DNA of 64,000 nucleotides from Gnetum montanum. Lineage: Eukaryota > Streptophyta > Gnetopsida > Gnetales > Gnetaceae. This document shows, piece by piece, positions 47,161-59,382 of this stretch (positions within the stretch are counted from its first letter, which is position 1; every line of letters starts with the position of its first letter). The notes beneath the pieces are model-generated. The model ran no database searches, had not been told where the DNA came from, and was given only the letters and a program-made list of their open reading frames with translations. The translations under genes were made by a program, and so were the position numbers. The stretch is taken from contig MNCI01001825.1 of assembly GCA_015680685.1 (NCBI GenBank), forward strand, positions 374,195-438,194, read 5' to 3'.

Positions 47161-49204
47161 ATCGCTTGTTAGAATGGGGGATATCCTCCATAACTAAAAT
47201 TTTGATCATAGCGAGAATTAATAAATGGAAGGGTTGGATCCATGCATTTCAGAAATATTGGGACCTGGTCATATCCAAACCATTGGGTGTCTTTTGATGT
47301 GGTGGTTGGAATGTACCCAAATTGGGGTGCACACATTGTATTAAAGTTGACATAGTGGGACAAGTTAGAAGATGTGATTAATTGATACGGAGTTGACCCA
47401 CTATGGCACCCTTAACCGTAAGATGGTATGCAAGGATCGATATGTCTCCCTACATGGTTATATTCATTGGGCCGCATAGTTTTTGGAGTGTTGATTAGTG
47501 GCCCGGATAAGATAACACGAGGTGTTGAGTTCGAGGAGAAGAATGCACCACAGCATTAGGCTTGTGTTGAGTTGGTGGATGTAGTGGGTTCGAAACTGTG
47601 CTATCCCTTTCTATGATCATGTCTAAAGAAGGGACACCTTTGATGTTGTGGAGGGTTTCCACTATGATTGACAGTAGCAGCACAAGTAACGTTTGTGGGT
47701 TGGTGGTGTGGTGCAAAATCTTCTAGTGCTATTGGTGGCAATGTAGAAGGAAATGAAGGATAAGAATATTGAATTTGAGGAGAAGTGTAAGGCACATGAG
47801 GTGGTGGTTTTGTTGGAGAGATCATGGGTTGATAGTACTTAGGAGAATGATAATAATGTGGCAAGATAGAGGATGTTGACCTGGTTGGCGAAACAGGATG
47901 CTGAACCTGATAAGCGCTTGGGTTTGGATGATATGAAGGGTGTGACCAGTTTGGGGGTGGCCTCCCCCATGACTGGGATTTTTGCCACTATGATTGAACA
48001 TAGTATTTTTGTACAAACTCTGGATGTAACATTCTTCCCCAATGCTCATGTAAATGTGACAAGATTGGGCATTGACCTTTGGGGTGATTGTATAGGCAAA
48101 TGTTACATTGATATGTATAATTAGCAGTTGAGTTCTTATTCTCTTCAACCCTTCTTTCTGATTGTCTAAGGGTGTTCTGTCCTACTTCTTGGTTCTTCAT
48201 GGTTCTACCTCTAATAGTGTTGGCATATTTTCCACATTTTTCATGTATCCATTCCACATCTTATTAACCTTTGCCTCAATTTCTTCTAGTGATTGTAGTA
48301 CTGGCAAAGGTAGTTCCACCTCCTTGAGATGAGTTGATTTGTCCTCTTCATGATTATGGACCTTTGCTAATCCAAGATTTTGGTCCCATTGAGAGGTTTC
48401 AACATTCTACCATTTAGCTATTTCTCCTTCTTCTTTTACTACCTGCTTAATAAGCTCTTGGAATTGATGGGTTCATAGCTCATACAGTTGACCTAGGACA
48501 TACATCCCTAGGGTCTCCCTTGTTTCATTACGAAGCCCCTCTATGATGTGGTACATTAGCCTTTCCTCAGAGAATCCATGGCCTGGGCAGTTGTTTAACA
48601 ATGCATAATATCTTTCTAAGGCCATATCCAAGGGTTCATGTTGCCCTTGTTTCCATTCTTGGATTTGTCTCCTCAAGGCTGACACTCTTGCATAGGTTTG
48701 ATATCTTTCATTAAACAATTCTACCATTGTTAGCCAACATTGAATCGATTTTGGCCTTAAGGACCTATACCATACTTTTGCTTGGCCAACAAGTCTCATA
48801 GGAAAGAGCTTAAGTTTTTGCCACCCATTATCAATATTGTTCCATACACAGGCATCATGGAAGGCTTGTAAATGATGTTGTGGATCTAAATCATAGCCTC
48901 CGAAAAACTTGGAAAAGTTGTTTAAATCAAGCTTGGGTAGATGGCTTTCCTTACGATGCCTGCAAGATATTCGAACAGCCTCTCGTATATGCATTAGGCT
49001 TTTAGTGGCTAGCAGGGGTTTATCGTCACTAGGTAGGTTATGAATTTGTGAGTTGGAACAATGTTGTCTTCGTTTATGTACATAGGAGACCCCTACATCA
49101 GATTGAGTACTCCAAACTTCGTCTTCATCATCACATAATTCATTGGTTCTCCAATGAATTGCCTTACTAGTTGTTGCATTATCATAGTCTTATGAGAGAG
49201 ACAT
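47160..49204 (-). pseudogene. E4 Gag (only protein region of the element)
   Basis: The start is at 49204 (MSLS then a stop). The N-terminal extension found in E1-E3 is largely missing. The 174-codon open frame at 48994-48473 holds the capsid-like core: DLNNFSKFFGGYDLDPQHHL, WQKLKLFPMRLVGQAKVWY, LRRQIQEWKQGQHEPLDMA and NCPGHGFSEERLMYHIIEG. The knuckle near 48110 reads CNICLYNHPKGQCPILSHL, the most complete in the family. A Pro/Ser/Thr-rich tail follows (47864-47495), and a Tyr/Pro-rich end lies at 47363-47169. No protease follows. Confidence 0.85.
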
Positions 49205-49319
49205 TGTTGTGAATTTGTGTGTGACTTATTTGCAATTACTTTCTTTCTAAAAGGTATACTGTCAAAGCTTTGTTACAGCAAACTTGAATGATGTGACTAA
49301 TCTAAATAACTAGCACCAT

Positions 49320-49337
49320 CCCTGGCAACGGTGCCAA
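49320..49337 (-). other. E4 primer-binding site, Asp-tRNA type
   Basis: The minus strand reads TTGGCACCGTTGCCAGGG, the closest match in the window to the tRNA-Asp complement (TGGCGCCGTTGCCGGGGA). Confidence 0.9.
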
Positions 49338-50171
49338 TGATGAGTGGCGAGTTACCCCTACACTCAACCATACGAATACGAGCATTCACGCACAATTTGG
49401 TCGAACTTCGTAGACAAACTAGCTGTGATATCTAGATAGTTACTCATTGATTGTAGTTTGTTGTCTTCCCACCTGGACTAGTATTTGCTTTGTCATGTAT
49501 GGTTTAGTCCAGAGTGAGGTGTATGATGTGTTTTCTATCACTATGCTACTCCTAGGGACAATGGAAAATAACTTTTTTTAAGCTAAGAGGAAAAGGGAGA
49601 AGAGAATCTAAGATAGCCTAAGTGCGATCAGCATCCGTCCTTAATCATCCGTACACATCTTGGACCTCGTGTACTACTATTAGGATTACCAAACGCATGT
49701 CCTAGGTACGCTACTAGGATACCAAGTAGTCACACTTAAATGCTCGTGGTTAAGTCGTACTCATTCCGCGTTTAATAACAGGGATAGGAGAGGAAGGTAA
49801 AGAGATATTAAGTACGAAAGCAATAAATAATAGTTAAAACTAAGTAAATGCTACAATGATGAAGTAATCTTGATCTTTATTGCTGATCATGTGCATGTCC
49901 AAGTACGTCATACTTGAATAAAGGTTCCGTACAATTACAAACATCACACCACGGGCACGCACTGAGGAAGGTTGAGAGGAATTGAAAACTGACAAAAAGA
50001 TCCTACTCTAACACTAACTTTTCCTATGACTCTCCCGTGCACCCCATTGTGTATTTATAGGCTCACACAAGAACTATGATATCGTGTATTTGATATCGCC
50101 AGTGAGGCTGTGATATCATGTACTCAATATCGAGGGTCTGATATCAGAGCCTAACAAATCATGGTTCATCA
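49338..50171 (-). repeat. E4 5' LTR
   Basis: This is an 834-base LTR running on the plus strand from TGATGAGTGGCGAG to GGTTCATCA. It has a TATA-type box (minus CTATAAATACAC) near 50055 and a GATATC-rich U3 at 50075-50150. It is followed by the ATGCA duplication. Confidence 0.93.
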
Positions 50172-50176
50172 ATGCA

Positions 50177-51875
50177 CATAAGATATATGTTAAAGTATGT
50201 CCAAAGCCCACATCAACATCCATGGTATCTACCAACTCATCCAAATAGGTCAATGCATAATTGAGCTACGAAATACATCATATAAGCATAACAAATATCA
50301 CATTTATTAGCTATCATATAAATCAACAAATAAAGCAAATATAAAATCCTCAAGAACATGATAAGAAATGCTAACTCAAGATTAAGGATGCATAGAAAAT
50401 AATATTCCTCTTGTCCTCTACATATCTTTGAAATTTCAGCTTCTAATTCAATGATTTTGGTGACCACAAGTGGAGACGAGGTTGTGGTGTTTATCCATAG
50501 GTCATGGTTAGGTTGTGGCAAGATCGTCATATCTTACAATGGATCATGGTTCTACAAAAACAAAGAAAAAATAATTTTGGCCAAGAGGCCAATACTTCTA
50601 GAGCAATGGAGGGTGGGCGGGGAGTGAAATTTGTCGCCCTGCTACGTCACACCACCTACCACGTCATGCTACCTATTTACTTCCAAAAATTAAAACCAAA
50701 TATTGAAGCAAAAGATTGTGATTTCAGAAATGGTTTCTCATTTCATCTGGAATTTTCTTAGATCCACGAATCGATCAATCAAGCAAGGAATGCCCAACGG
50801 AGATATATCCCAATTAATCCAACAATCCAAACAAACAAATACAGACACACACAATTTGTGATGGCACAACTAGGAAAGCAAAATGGATTTCACCCACTCC
50901 AACATCAAAACAAAATAACTTTACATCAGCAAACCAATTCTCAAAAAAAAAAACAAGAAATCGAGTGGTAGGCCTTAATGATTCACGATTCTATGGATTC
51001 ACTCATTCATTCATGGTGGGTATGATTAATGCAGAATGAATATCAAAATTTATGCGTAGAGAGAAAGCATGAGTGGCATTTTTCTTGTAGGAACCCAACA
51101 GCAAATGCAAACCACTGCAGCTAGGCCACTCTACTAAGAATCCACAACAACGAATTTGAATTTGGTGGGCAAAAACACAATGAATGACGATGCCTCTACA
51201 TTGGCTAAATATAAAATATTTATTAATTTGAAAATATAAAAGACTCTCTCGGCCAAATAATAGATATATAGCTAAACTAGTTACTAAGCAAACTACAAGT
51301 TGACTATGGATTGTGAGCAGGTCATGGTGGTCATTCTAACCCTCTTTGTACTTTAAACAATGCACCAAATGTTTCATCATGATAACCTGAAGAGCAGACC
51401 AAGAGCTGTGATCTTTGCAAATTCTGAAATGAGGCTTACCACTTGTGATAAGATCATGGTCTCATCACAGGGGGTAGTGAGGTGGTAAGATCATGGTTTT
51501 AAAGAGAACAAAGAGAGATAGAATTGTAAATTTCAAAAGAGAATTAAGTAAGTTTTACAATTTTGATGTCACATGCATGACTAAAAAAATCATATATAGC
51601 CTCTAAACATGTTGTGGCTTCAATTACAAGAAAAAATCAAACATTTATGGAATTCTTCAAATTTGTGCTACATCTATAAAATAGACAAACATGACAAAGC
51701 CCCTTTATTCTCACTCAAATGAGCTTCCATACATCAAGAAACTAAAATTAAACATGAGCTAATATTTTACTCAAGCTGAAATAGCTTGGAACAAGATCAT
51801 GCAATAAGGAAATGTGTTTTTACATTGAATTCATAAGAATGGATATAAAACACTCATTAAACCTTAAACATCATT
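50177..51875. other. AT-rich spacer right of E4, no gene seen
   Basis: No domain, splice-consistent frame or repeat pair is recognised. It continues the sequence left of 34916 across the E4 insertion. Confidence 0.5.
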
Positions 51876-51879
51876 ATCA

Positions 51880-52800
51880 TCATAATCTTGTCCCAACAAA
51901 AAAGGATCAACTACATGAGTTCTTTTTTGCCATTTGCCTATATGAAAAGCTAGATCTTTATTGATTTGTAGTTTCTTCAAATCATATTCAATTATTTTTT
52001 CTTATGTCTTCTTTGGTCTTCCTTTCAATGACTTTCTTTGAATAGTGATGTAGCAATCCTTTTTTATCTACTCATTGTTTAATCTTCTTTTAAATGTCCA
52101 AACCATCTAAGCCAGCATTCTAATAACTTATCGAAGGTAGAAACCACTCCAAGTTTTCCTCTAATGTCTATATTATGTAATTTATTTTTTCATGTAACAT
52201 TCAACATCCATCAAAGTATTCACATTTCTACTACACTAATTTGATGTTCATGCCTCTTTTATGACATAGAACACCACTAATCTATCTTCATTTTAGCCAT
52301 TCTACCCTAATTCTATTTATTATATCTTTATCATCTTAACTATCTATTTCACCATTGTTTATGTTATTAAAATTGCATTCTATATATTCTATCTTACTTC
52401 TACTAATTTTTAAGCCTTTTGATTTTAGAGCATGTCTCCACTACTCCATTTTAGAAGCAATATATTCTCAAGTTGCATCCATCAACACAATATCACTTGT
52501 AAATAGCATACACCAAGGAATTTCATCTTGTATTTCCTTTGTTAATACATCCATATAAATATAGTCTAAGCATAGATCATTAATGTACACCTCCTGTAAT
52601 TGGAAAATCATATGTTATTCCACATTTATTCTAATTTTAGTGGTAACTCCTTAACACATATCTTGAATCACTTTAATATATTTATTAAGGATGTTTTTTC
52701 TCTGCAAAGCATACCAAATAATATCTCTAAGCAGTATATCCTCAGTGTATTACCATTGCAAGCATCAAATAATCACAATTTATAACTATGTTTTGAACTC
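51880..52800 (-). pseudogene. RTE-type LINE fragment (RT and C-terminus)
   Basis: Read on the minus strand across frameshifts, it shows EIQDEIPWCMLF, then TSDIVLVDAT in place of the usual ADDIVLVDET. Next come KGLKISRSKTEYIECNF near 52380-52430, LRWFGHLK-like codons near 52090, and a C-terminal block with DLKKLQINKDLAFHIGKW and THVVDP near 51900-51990. These are the signature blocks of plant RTE LINEs, whose reverse transcriptase copies the element at a nicked target. The RT Asp-Asp is lost and the copy is dead. Confidence 0.8.
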
Positions 52801-54895
52801 CTAGAGTGTACGTTACAACGTAATGTCTTTGATCACAATGACTAACCAATCCATCACCATATTTTTCGCCCATATATCACAGTGGTTGTCAACCACTTTG
52901 TTAACTCAATATTTAACTGCCACCACTTTATTGAATCAATATTTAACTTTATTGAACAAAATGCAACGTGTCACAGAGATAGTTAGGCCTTGCAAGGTAA
53001 TAAATAAAACTTTCAATGCCCATTACATATATGATTATATAAAAGTAGGCAAAACAAGATTTCTCCTTGACAAAATCAGAAAATTGAAAAAGTTGCAAAC
53101 ATTTGGAAAGAAGCTAGGGAAAATGTGAATTTCTGGAAGTTGAAAACAAAGAACAAAGGTCCATAAGGTTCAAAAGTTCCCGATCTGAAACAAAACATAA
53201 CATGTAAAGCTTCTTCGGTCCATTCCAGTGCTCTGCCGCCAGAATCTGCTGCCCGAAGCTCTCTCTTAACATTGCCATTGCACTTTGCCGCTGCTGAAAG
53301 CTCTTTCTTCACCCACAGAAATTAAGAAAAACATTACTCTTGGAAAAGAATCAGATTCAAAATCTAATATTTTTTCACATGCACGAATTTCTTGAAAATC
53401 TTGGGAGAAGACGCAATTTATTCCCCAAAAGGAAAGAGAGGGTCAGAGTTATTCACTGGCTAAAATTTGCTCCTATTTCAAACATTAGCATAATGTTTTC
53501 TGTGTCATGTTACATGAATTAATCACGAACTTCTGATCAGTCCACGTGTTTTTATATCATAACTTCTGAATTACATGGCCATCGCCTATCTTAACAAATA
53601 CCATTGGAGTGTAACAGTTTTGAAGTTTAAAATTATCCGTGAGATGCAGTAATGGGCAGTTCTGAAAATTCAGAATATCAATATGTTGGTATTATATTGG
53701 TCAATGTTGGACAGTTCATATCGTGAATTTGTGATCAGAAACTTAATTTAATTTTGCTATCAACAATCAAGACCATAACATTTTTGTTTAATTTACGGTT
53801 GGAGACAACGTTACAAAACATTACTTTTCTGTTTTACAAATTTCATCAATTTGACTCCCAACTCTGTTCAATTTGTCAAATCCAACCGATCAAAGGGTTC
53901 CTAAATTTCCCGATCCAATCTGATTTTTCAAATTATAAAATACACCCGAAAGAATAAAATCGAAATCAGCCACACCAAAATATTAATTTGGACATGCAGA
54001 AACAAAGAGAGAACGGGTGCAGCACAGCACATCAGAAAACAACAGAAAGATCTCTCATATGCGCAGAATGGCATAGAAATGCATCTATATTGTCATTGTG
54101 ATCAACAATATATTTTTTAACAGGTTTGGTTGGAAGCAACTCACCTGACCTTTTTAACTTCTTTTGATATTAGTAACAGCCAAATCAGCAGTTCAGGCAG
54201 CATTTTCTTTTTATTTGTTTTTTAATAACAAGAAGAAACCTCCTCAAAATCAGGACACTAGTGCCATAAGCAGAGCTTCAACCCGCAACATGCAACTTAT
54301 CAAGGCAAAAATCCTACATAACAAAGTTCCACCCTGGAGCACTTCTATAATCACCATATTTACGGATACCTATCCTTCCCAATCACGTGAGCTTGAAGGC
54401 ATTCTCCCAAGCGTTCTTAGTTAGGATTATAGATCAAATCTGTTATTTATGCAAGCTTCGGAATGAACTCTAGGGCTCTTAGTGCTGGTGGTGCAACTCA
54501 TGCCTACTTTGCTGCTTTATTATCGAGCTATCAGCTCTTGCATTCTGTTGCACACCTCTTTATTCCTGTATAATCTGTTCAGCTGTTCACCTATTACCAG
54601 TGAAATGGCACAGAAAAGAAGGAGAAAACTATGATTAAATTGTAGATGAAAGGTGAGAAATAGTCTGAAAATCATCTAGCTACCCGGGCAGATCTCCCCA
54701 TACGATTTTTTTTTTTTCACTCATAAAGCAAATACCGATCATGTTTCTGTAGACCTTTAAGAAAGCGTAAGCTCCATAACAATAAATGGTTAATGAGGGA
54801 ACTTCCTCGTAAAATGACTTTCGCAACTTCAATATAAACAAAGCAACACGAAGTAAATTATGAAGAGAACGGTAAAAGAAAACATTCGCCAGTAT
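52801..54895. other. Spacer between the RTE fragment and the cellular-gene exons
   Basis: No supported gene. A less AT-rich patch at 53205-53320 (minus MKKELSAAAKCNGNVKRELR) has an exon-like composition but no splice or family support. The part next to 54898 would be the 3' untranslated region of the exon series, on the minus strand. Confidence 0.45.
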
Positions 54896-54897
54896 AT

Positions 54898-57369
54898 TCA
54901 TAATTGATTGTACCCATTATCTGCAAATATAAATGGTGAGTTATCAATCTTAAATGTGGAGATTTTTCTTAAATAATTCAATAGGAAAACATATGTTTCA
55001 AATGGATAATTATGATACCTGTCTTTCTACACTTCTTTCTTTCCATGGTTTTCACGCTGTCTACAAGAAACGCCACTCCATCTACATCCTGCCTCCACAA
55101 GTCAAATGAGTCATATAAAATTTCTATAAAATAATAATGATTAAAAATCAGCTGAAAATGACACTGCCATAGCTATATTGCTATATAATACAGGAAATGT
55201 AACAATGGAAACCTAGGCAAAAGTGATATGTACGTAACAGTATCACTGGATCCACGAAAATAAATTTAACAAAATAATAAGTGACAAACCTCATATTTTT
55301 ACCAGCGGGAGAAATGTAAAACAGCACATAAGCTTTCATAGCATATCTTGACCTTTGAAGACTTAATTCATAATCCAAATAATCGCCTCATATCAGATCA
55401 TTTGCTTCATTTAGCTATGATGTACATTATCACTTTCTTGCCCATTGGAGAGAAGTTGTAATGTTGTGCCTTTCACAATCCATGCAGTTAGCTCAGGCTC
55501 ATTCGGATGAGGTAGAAGAGGAACCAAGGAACCATCATCCAGACGTTCGCCATAAACAAAAGGCAATTTCAGTGAGACAAAACTTTCAGGAGGCAATATG
55601 ATTTTGCTACCCAAGCTGAAACGATGAGATTTTTCAGATTTCTGAAGTTCATGAGGAAGATATGATTTCTGTAAAAGGGATATAGGAATTAAATAATGGA
55701 AAAACTTTCAAATTATTTTCCCGCTTAAATATAGCCAACCCTAACAGATGTTACAAAACAACTCAGTGATGTATAAAATTAAGATTACTAACCATTCAAA
55801 AGAAATTTTGCAAACACAAAATTTAGAATTAGATGTCAAAGAAAATTTCATCCTAAATTCTCAAAAAACTAAGCACCTCAAATTGTATCACAGGTGAGCT
55901 TGCAAGAATAGTTGGAAATGGTGGAGTTACCTGAAATGCAATGAAAAAGTTTAGTTGCTCCTCATAATTAAAAACATAAAACCATCTGTTAAAAAAACTT
56001 GAACATGATAAAATTTCCAAAATAAAGTTAAATAAGCATAATCAAAACTAACAACCTTACGAAATGAATGCTGTATAATATTGCCACAAACACAAACAGT
56101 GGGCTTAAAAAAAGAACGAACAAAACAAGAAACAACCTGCTAGGATTTACCTAGAAAACTCCCCCAAAAAGTTCTTGGGGAGGGTAAAAACCAAAACAAA
56201 AATTTTAACAATTTTTGAAAATATATGCAATACTATTGACAAAAGAAAACAAACAATTGGAATCATCCAGAATCAAGACCCAAAATCCCCTAAAATCTGA
56301 CCTAGAGTCACTTGGAATAGCAATCATAATTCTGACATCGATTTGAATTGGGTTGAGATGGATCATGATCCAAATCAATGGAATCACAATCCCAAACTGT
56401 ATTTCATAAGTATCATTTAGTTACTGCTAGCCATAATTTGTTACCCTATGTGTCTCCTGTTGCTTGCTAAAAATAGAACAGACCACATGCACAGGAATTG
56501 ATAAGATGGTATCTGTGTTCGCTGATTTGATGCTATCTCATCTATTTTGTTTTTGAATATGCTTGCTCCGTTTAAATGATAATGAAAAAAAAAACAAACA
56601 ATCATAAGGAGTTGGTAGGGGAAGATTAAACGGGGTCGGATCTCTTCTAACTGGCTTCACTGTTTTGGCAGCGTAGGATGGTAATAATGATTTAAATTTA
56701 TATTTTAGAAACCGTTTTGCAAATGCTACTACAAGGGGAAGGCGTCAGTGATAATTCAAAGTTCAGGATATGGGTTCAATTCTTTTCTATGAATTTTTTA
56801 AAAAATTGCCATCATTTTCCTCAAGCCTCATAGTTACAAATCTGAACTTTTCTTATTTCTTTTCAAAAGCCTTAAGCCTCACTCTATAATCCTTATTGTT
56901 ACAAATCTTAGAATTTTTTGCGACCTGTATTTTTCTTATTTCTTTTCAAAAGCCTTAAGCCTCACTCCTACAGAGCTCAGAATTTCTTTTAAGGACCAGA
57001 ACCAGAGGCTTTTACACTCTCTTTTAATATTACTACCGCCAAATTCTTTTCACAAGATTTTTACCTCCATTGTTTTAAAAAAAATTTCTATCAATTTTGT
57101 TCATACACAGATTTCAAAATTTCTGAAGACTAAAGTTCTTTTTTAGACCATTATAAGCAACGGCAATTATAAACAGGCAGCCAATAACAAGCAACGAAGT
57201 TGTAAAGTAATGACGTGAAAACAAACAGGTCAAAGGAGATCCGACCCTGGATAAACAGCTCTGGAGTTGGTACCTCACTAAAGGACTTTTCTACATACTC
57301 TTGTCTTGTTTCATAAGTAGTAGACAAAGGGTGTAGTGATGATGTTGCACCAGCTTGAGCTTCGTAATT
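54898..57369 (-). CDS. C-terminal exons of an unrecognised spliced (probably host) gene
   Basis: Five minus-strand exons join in frame: 57274-57369 (32 codons), 55877-55930 (18 codons), 55426-55668 (81 codons), 55019-55088 (23 codons plus one base) and 54898-54920 ending in TGA. Each junction has AG at the acceptor and GT at the donor, with matching phases (0, 0, 0, 1). The total is about 160 residues. Residues include LHPLSTTYETRQEYVEKSF, FPTILASSPVIQFEKSYLP, LGSKIILPPESFVSLKLPF, LLPHPNEPELTAWIVKGTT and a basic end KTMERKKCRKT. There are no transposon motifs, no stops inside, and an even amino-acid mix. I do not recognise the family. A VPS13-like or other large adaptor protein crossed my mind, but I cannot support it. 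Upstream exons are not found; transposons lie beyond 57840, so the gene may be truncated or have very long introns. Confidence 0.6.
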
Positions 57370-57835
57370 CTATAGATGGTTGGACCGTGTGTGTTGTTGG
57401 AAGTCAAGCCAAATCTATAGGAAATGCCTCTCAGACAACTACGTCTCTAATCATGGTTATATGTGTAACAGTTTGCAGCGGTTGTGACAAATTATAAATA
57501 TTGTAATTATGGCTGCAAATTCCTATTTTCAGCTGCCATAGCTTGTACACTATCATAATTAATTCACCATAACTGTTTCCCATGAATTGTTTGTGCATAA
57601 AACCTGTTTAAGAGAATGCTGGGATTCGTTTGATGAAAGAGAACGGCAGAGAGAAAGGGTACAGAATATGGACCTACCATATAGGTGCTCTATGCATGCT
57701 TGAGCAGCCTTGTACACTGCCTTCAAGTTTCCATGTGAATCTCTGTTCTCTTTATTATTTATTTTATTTTGTGAGCTCTTTTATTTCTATCGTATCATAA
57801 CATTTGTTTCCAAATACCATCTTCCTGTAACTTAT
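57370..57835. other. Upstream intron or flank of the exon series
   Basis: No further exon with compatible phase was seen. The acceptor at 57370 (minus TCTATAG) requires an upstream exon ending in phase 0. Confidence 0.4.
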
Positions 57836-57839
57836 TTGA

Positions 57840-58080
57840 ATTAAAAATCACTCTAAGTCTTCCTGTAATGTATATATTGTGCAGTTTATCTTTTCTAGTA
57901 GCATTCAACATCCATCTAAGCAGTTGCATTTCTACCACACTGATTTGTTATTGATGTCTTGTTTGTACTACCCACTATTCATGACTGTATAAGATAGTAA
58001 TCTTGATTGTTGTCTTGTAAAACATCTGCTTTAGTTTTATTGTAATTCTATTATCACATAGAACACCACTAGTTTGATTT
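57840..58080 (-). pseudogene. RTE-type LINE fragment (RT thumb region)
   Basis: The minus strand reads GVLCDNRI then KLKQMFYKTTIKITILYSHE, then WVVQTRHQ and ISVVEMQLLRWMLNATRKDKLHN. This is the RTE pattern of LYG-ECWAVK and MSVAEMRMLRWM. It overlaps in content with 52140-52270, so two copies of one RTE family flank the cellular-gene exons in the same orientation. Confidence 0.78.
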
Positions 58081-59382
58081 TCAATTGTTGCTGCTTCATC
58101 TTCAACTCAGGGCTTTAGATGATCATGTTGTTCCTCTTCAATCAGTCCCATAGATTATTCTGATTCTTCGTCAGTGATGTGTCCCTTCATTAACATTTGG
58201 AAAGAAGGTAACCAGAGACATAACATGTTATATTATCAAACAATTGGAATTTAATGAAGTTGTTATAAAAAGGGTCGCCGGAAGCTCAATGATATAACAA
58301 ATAGGGTACAAACCTCCGTATGCTAATTCCAATGATTGACACAGTTCTTACAGCTCCTATTGGAGTATTGCTTTGCTACACTGTTCAAATGTTTGGAGTG
58401 TCATATGTTCTTCCAATACACAAATTCTACTCTAGGCAGATTTTAATTTCTGTTGCAAAATATTTGTCTAAGAAATTTGCACCTGATAAGCAAGATTGAC
58501 CACTAAATCCAGTCCACAGCTACTAAATCAATCGTGGTGCTCTTGTCATTGCCCTTCAGCAATTTCAGGTTTGTGCTCTATTCTTCATTAACCTTTTCAA
58601 CATGTCGCATCACTTCTCTTAGTTTTTGTTATATGTTTACAAACTTTTATGTGTATTATTTTTGCACTATGTAACTTTTTTCTTGAAACTACACAGCCAG
58701 TGCTGCTATGCAAAGATATTATCTTCAATACATAACTAAGCAAGCAATAGATAGTCAGAATCATTAATAAAACATGATCCCTTTAGCCATAAAAAAAAAT
58801 GGCAAACAAAACAAGGCTTGAAAAACCCAACTCCACTGAATGCTTGCCTGATGAACTGCTAGATCACATCAACAAACATAAAACGAAACCTTATATTGCT
58901 TAATTGCCTCTTGTTTCTAAGTAGTATCTGATTTCTCTGTCCATATCACCTGACAAAGTACGGATGCAATAACAAACCAAATATGTTAGATCATAATCGT
59001 GAGTTTAAACTGCCTAATCATTCGTTTTGTGAATCAATATGTGGGAAACCCAAGAGTTGTAAGTTGAAACATTGCAACTGCTCACAGAATACAAATAGCA
59101 TGAGGAAAACATTGTTAATGGATGGAACAGCAGAAAAATATGGAATAATCATAGTGCGAAGTGCAATAACAAGCAACAATCCAAAGAGATCTAAATAGAT
59201 CAAAGAAAGGAGAAGCATGTGAGTCCAAGATGTAATCATAAGTTGTGTTGTGTGACAGGAAATTACAAAGTAATGAATTCTGATTAAAGAACAACAATAG
59301 AAGAAGTAAAATTCCCAAAACACTAGAGAAGTATCATGTAACAAATATCCAAGTTGATTTGTGAGTTTTGAGTTGTTTTGAA
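58081..59382. other. Spacer left of the L1-type LINE, no gene seen
   Basis: AT-rich and without recognised domains. The right part may be the 5' untranslated region of the LINE that starts near 59383. Confidence 0.4.

Larger units (their letters stand above)
34921..50171 (-). mobile_element. E4: gag-only (TR-GAG-like) member of the E1-E3 family, split by E3
   Basis: Target duplications ATGCA (34916-34920 and 50172-50176) bracket it. The 5' LTR is 49338-50171. The 3' LTR is in two parts (34921-35499 and 45240-45480) because E3 inserted there. The body (45481-49337) holds a primer site, one Gag region and a 3' untranslated region, but no protease, RT, RNase H or integrase. Without E3 the element is about 5.5 kb. 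This is the layout of non-autonomous TR-GAG elements, which supply Gag and rely on partners for the enzymes. Confidence 0.87.

Noticed and set aside
53076-53312. Minus-strand frame starting MKKELSAAAKC as a gene or exon
   Set aside because: The composition is exon-like, but there is no homology that I recognise, no phase-compatible splice partner, and the second half is AT-rich Phe/Ser noise.
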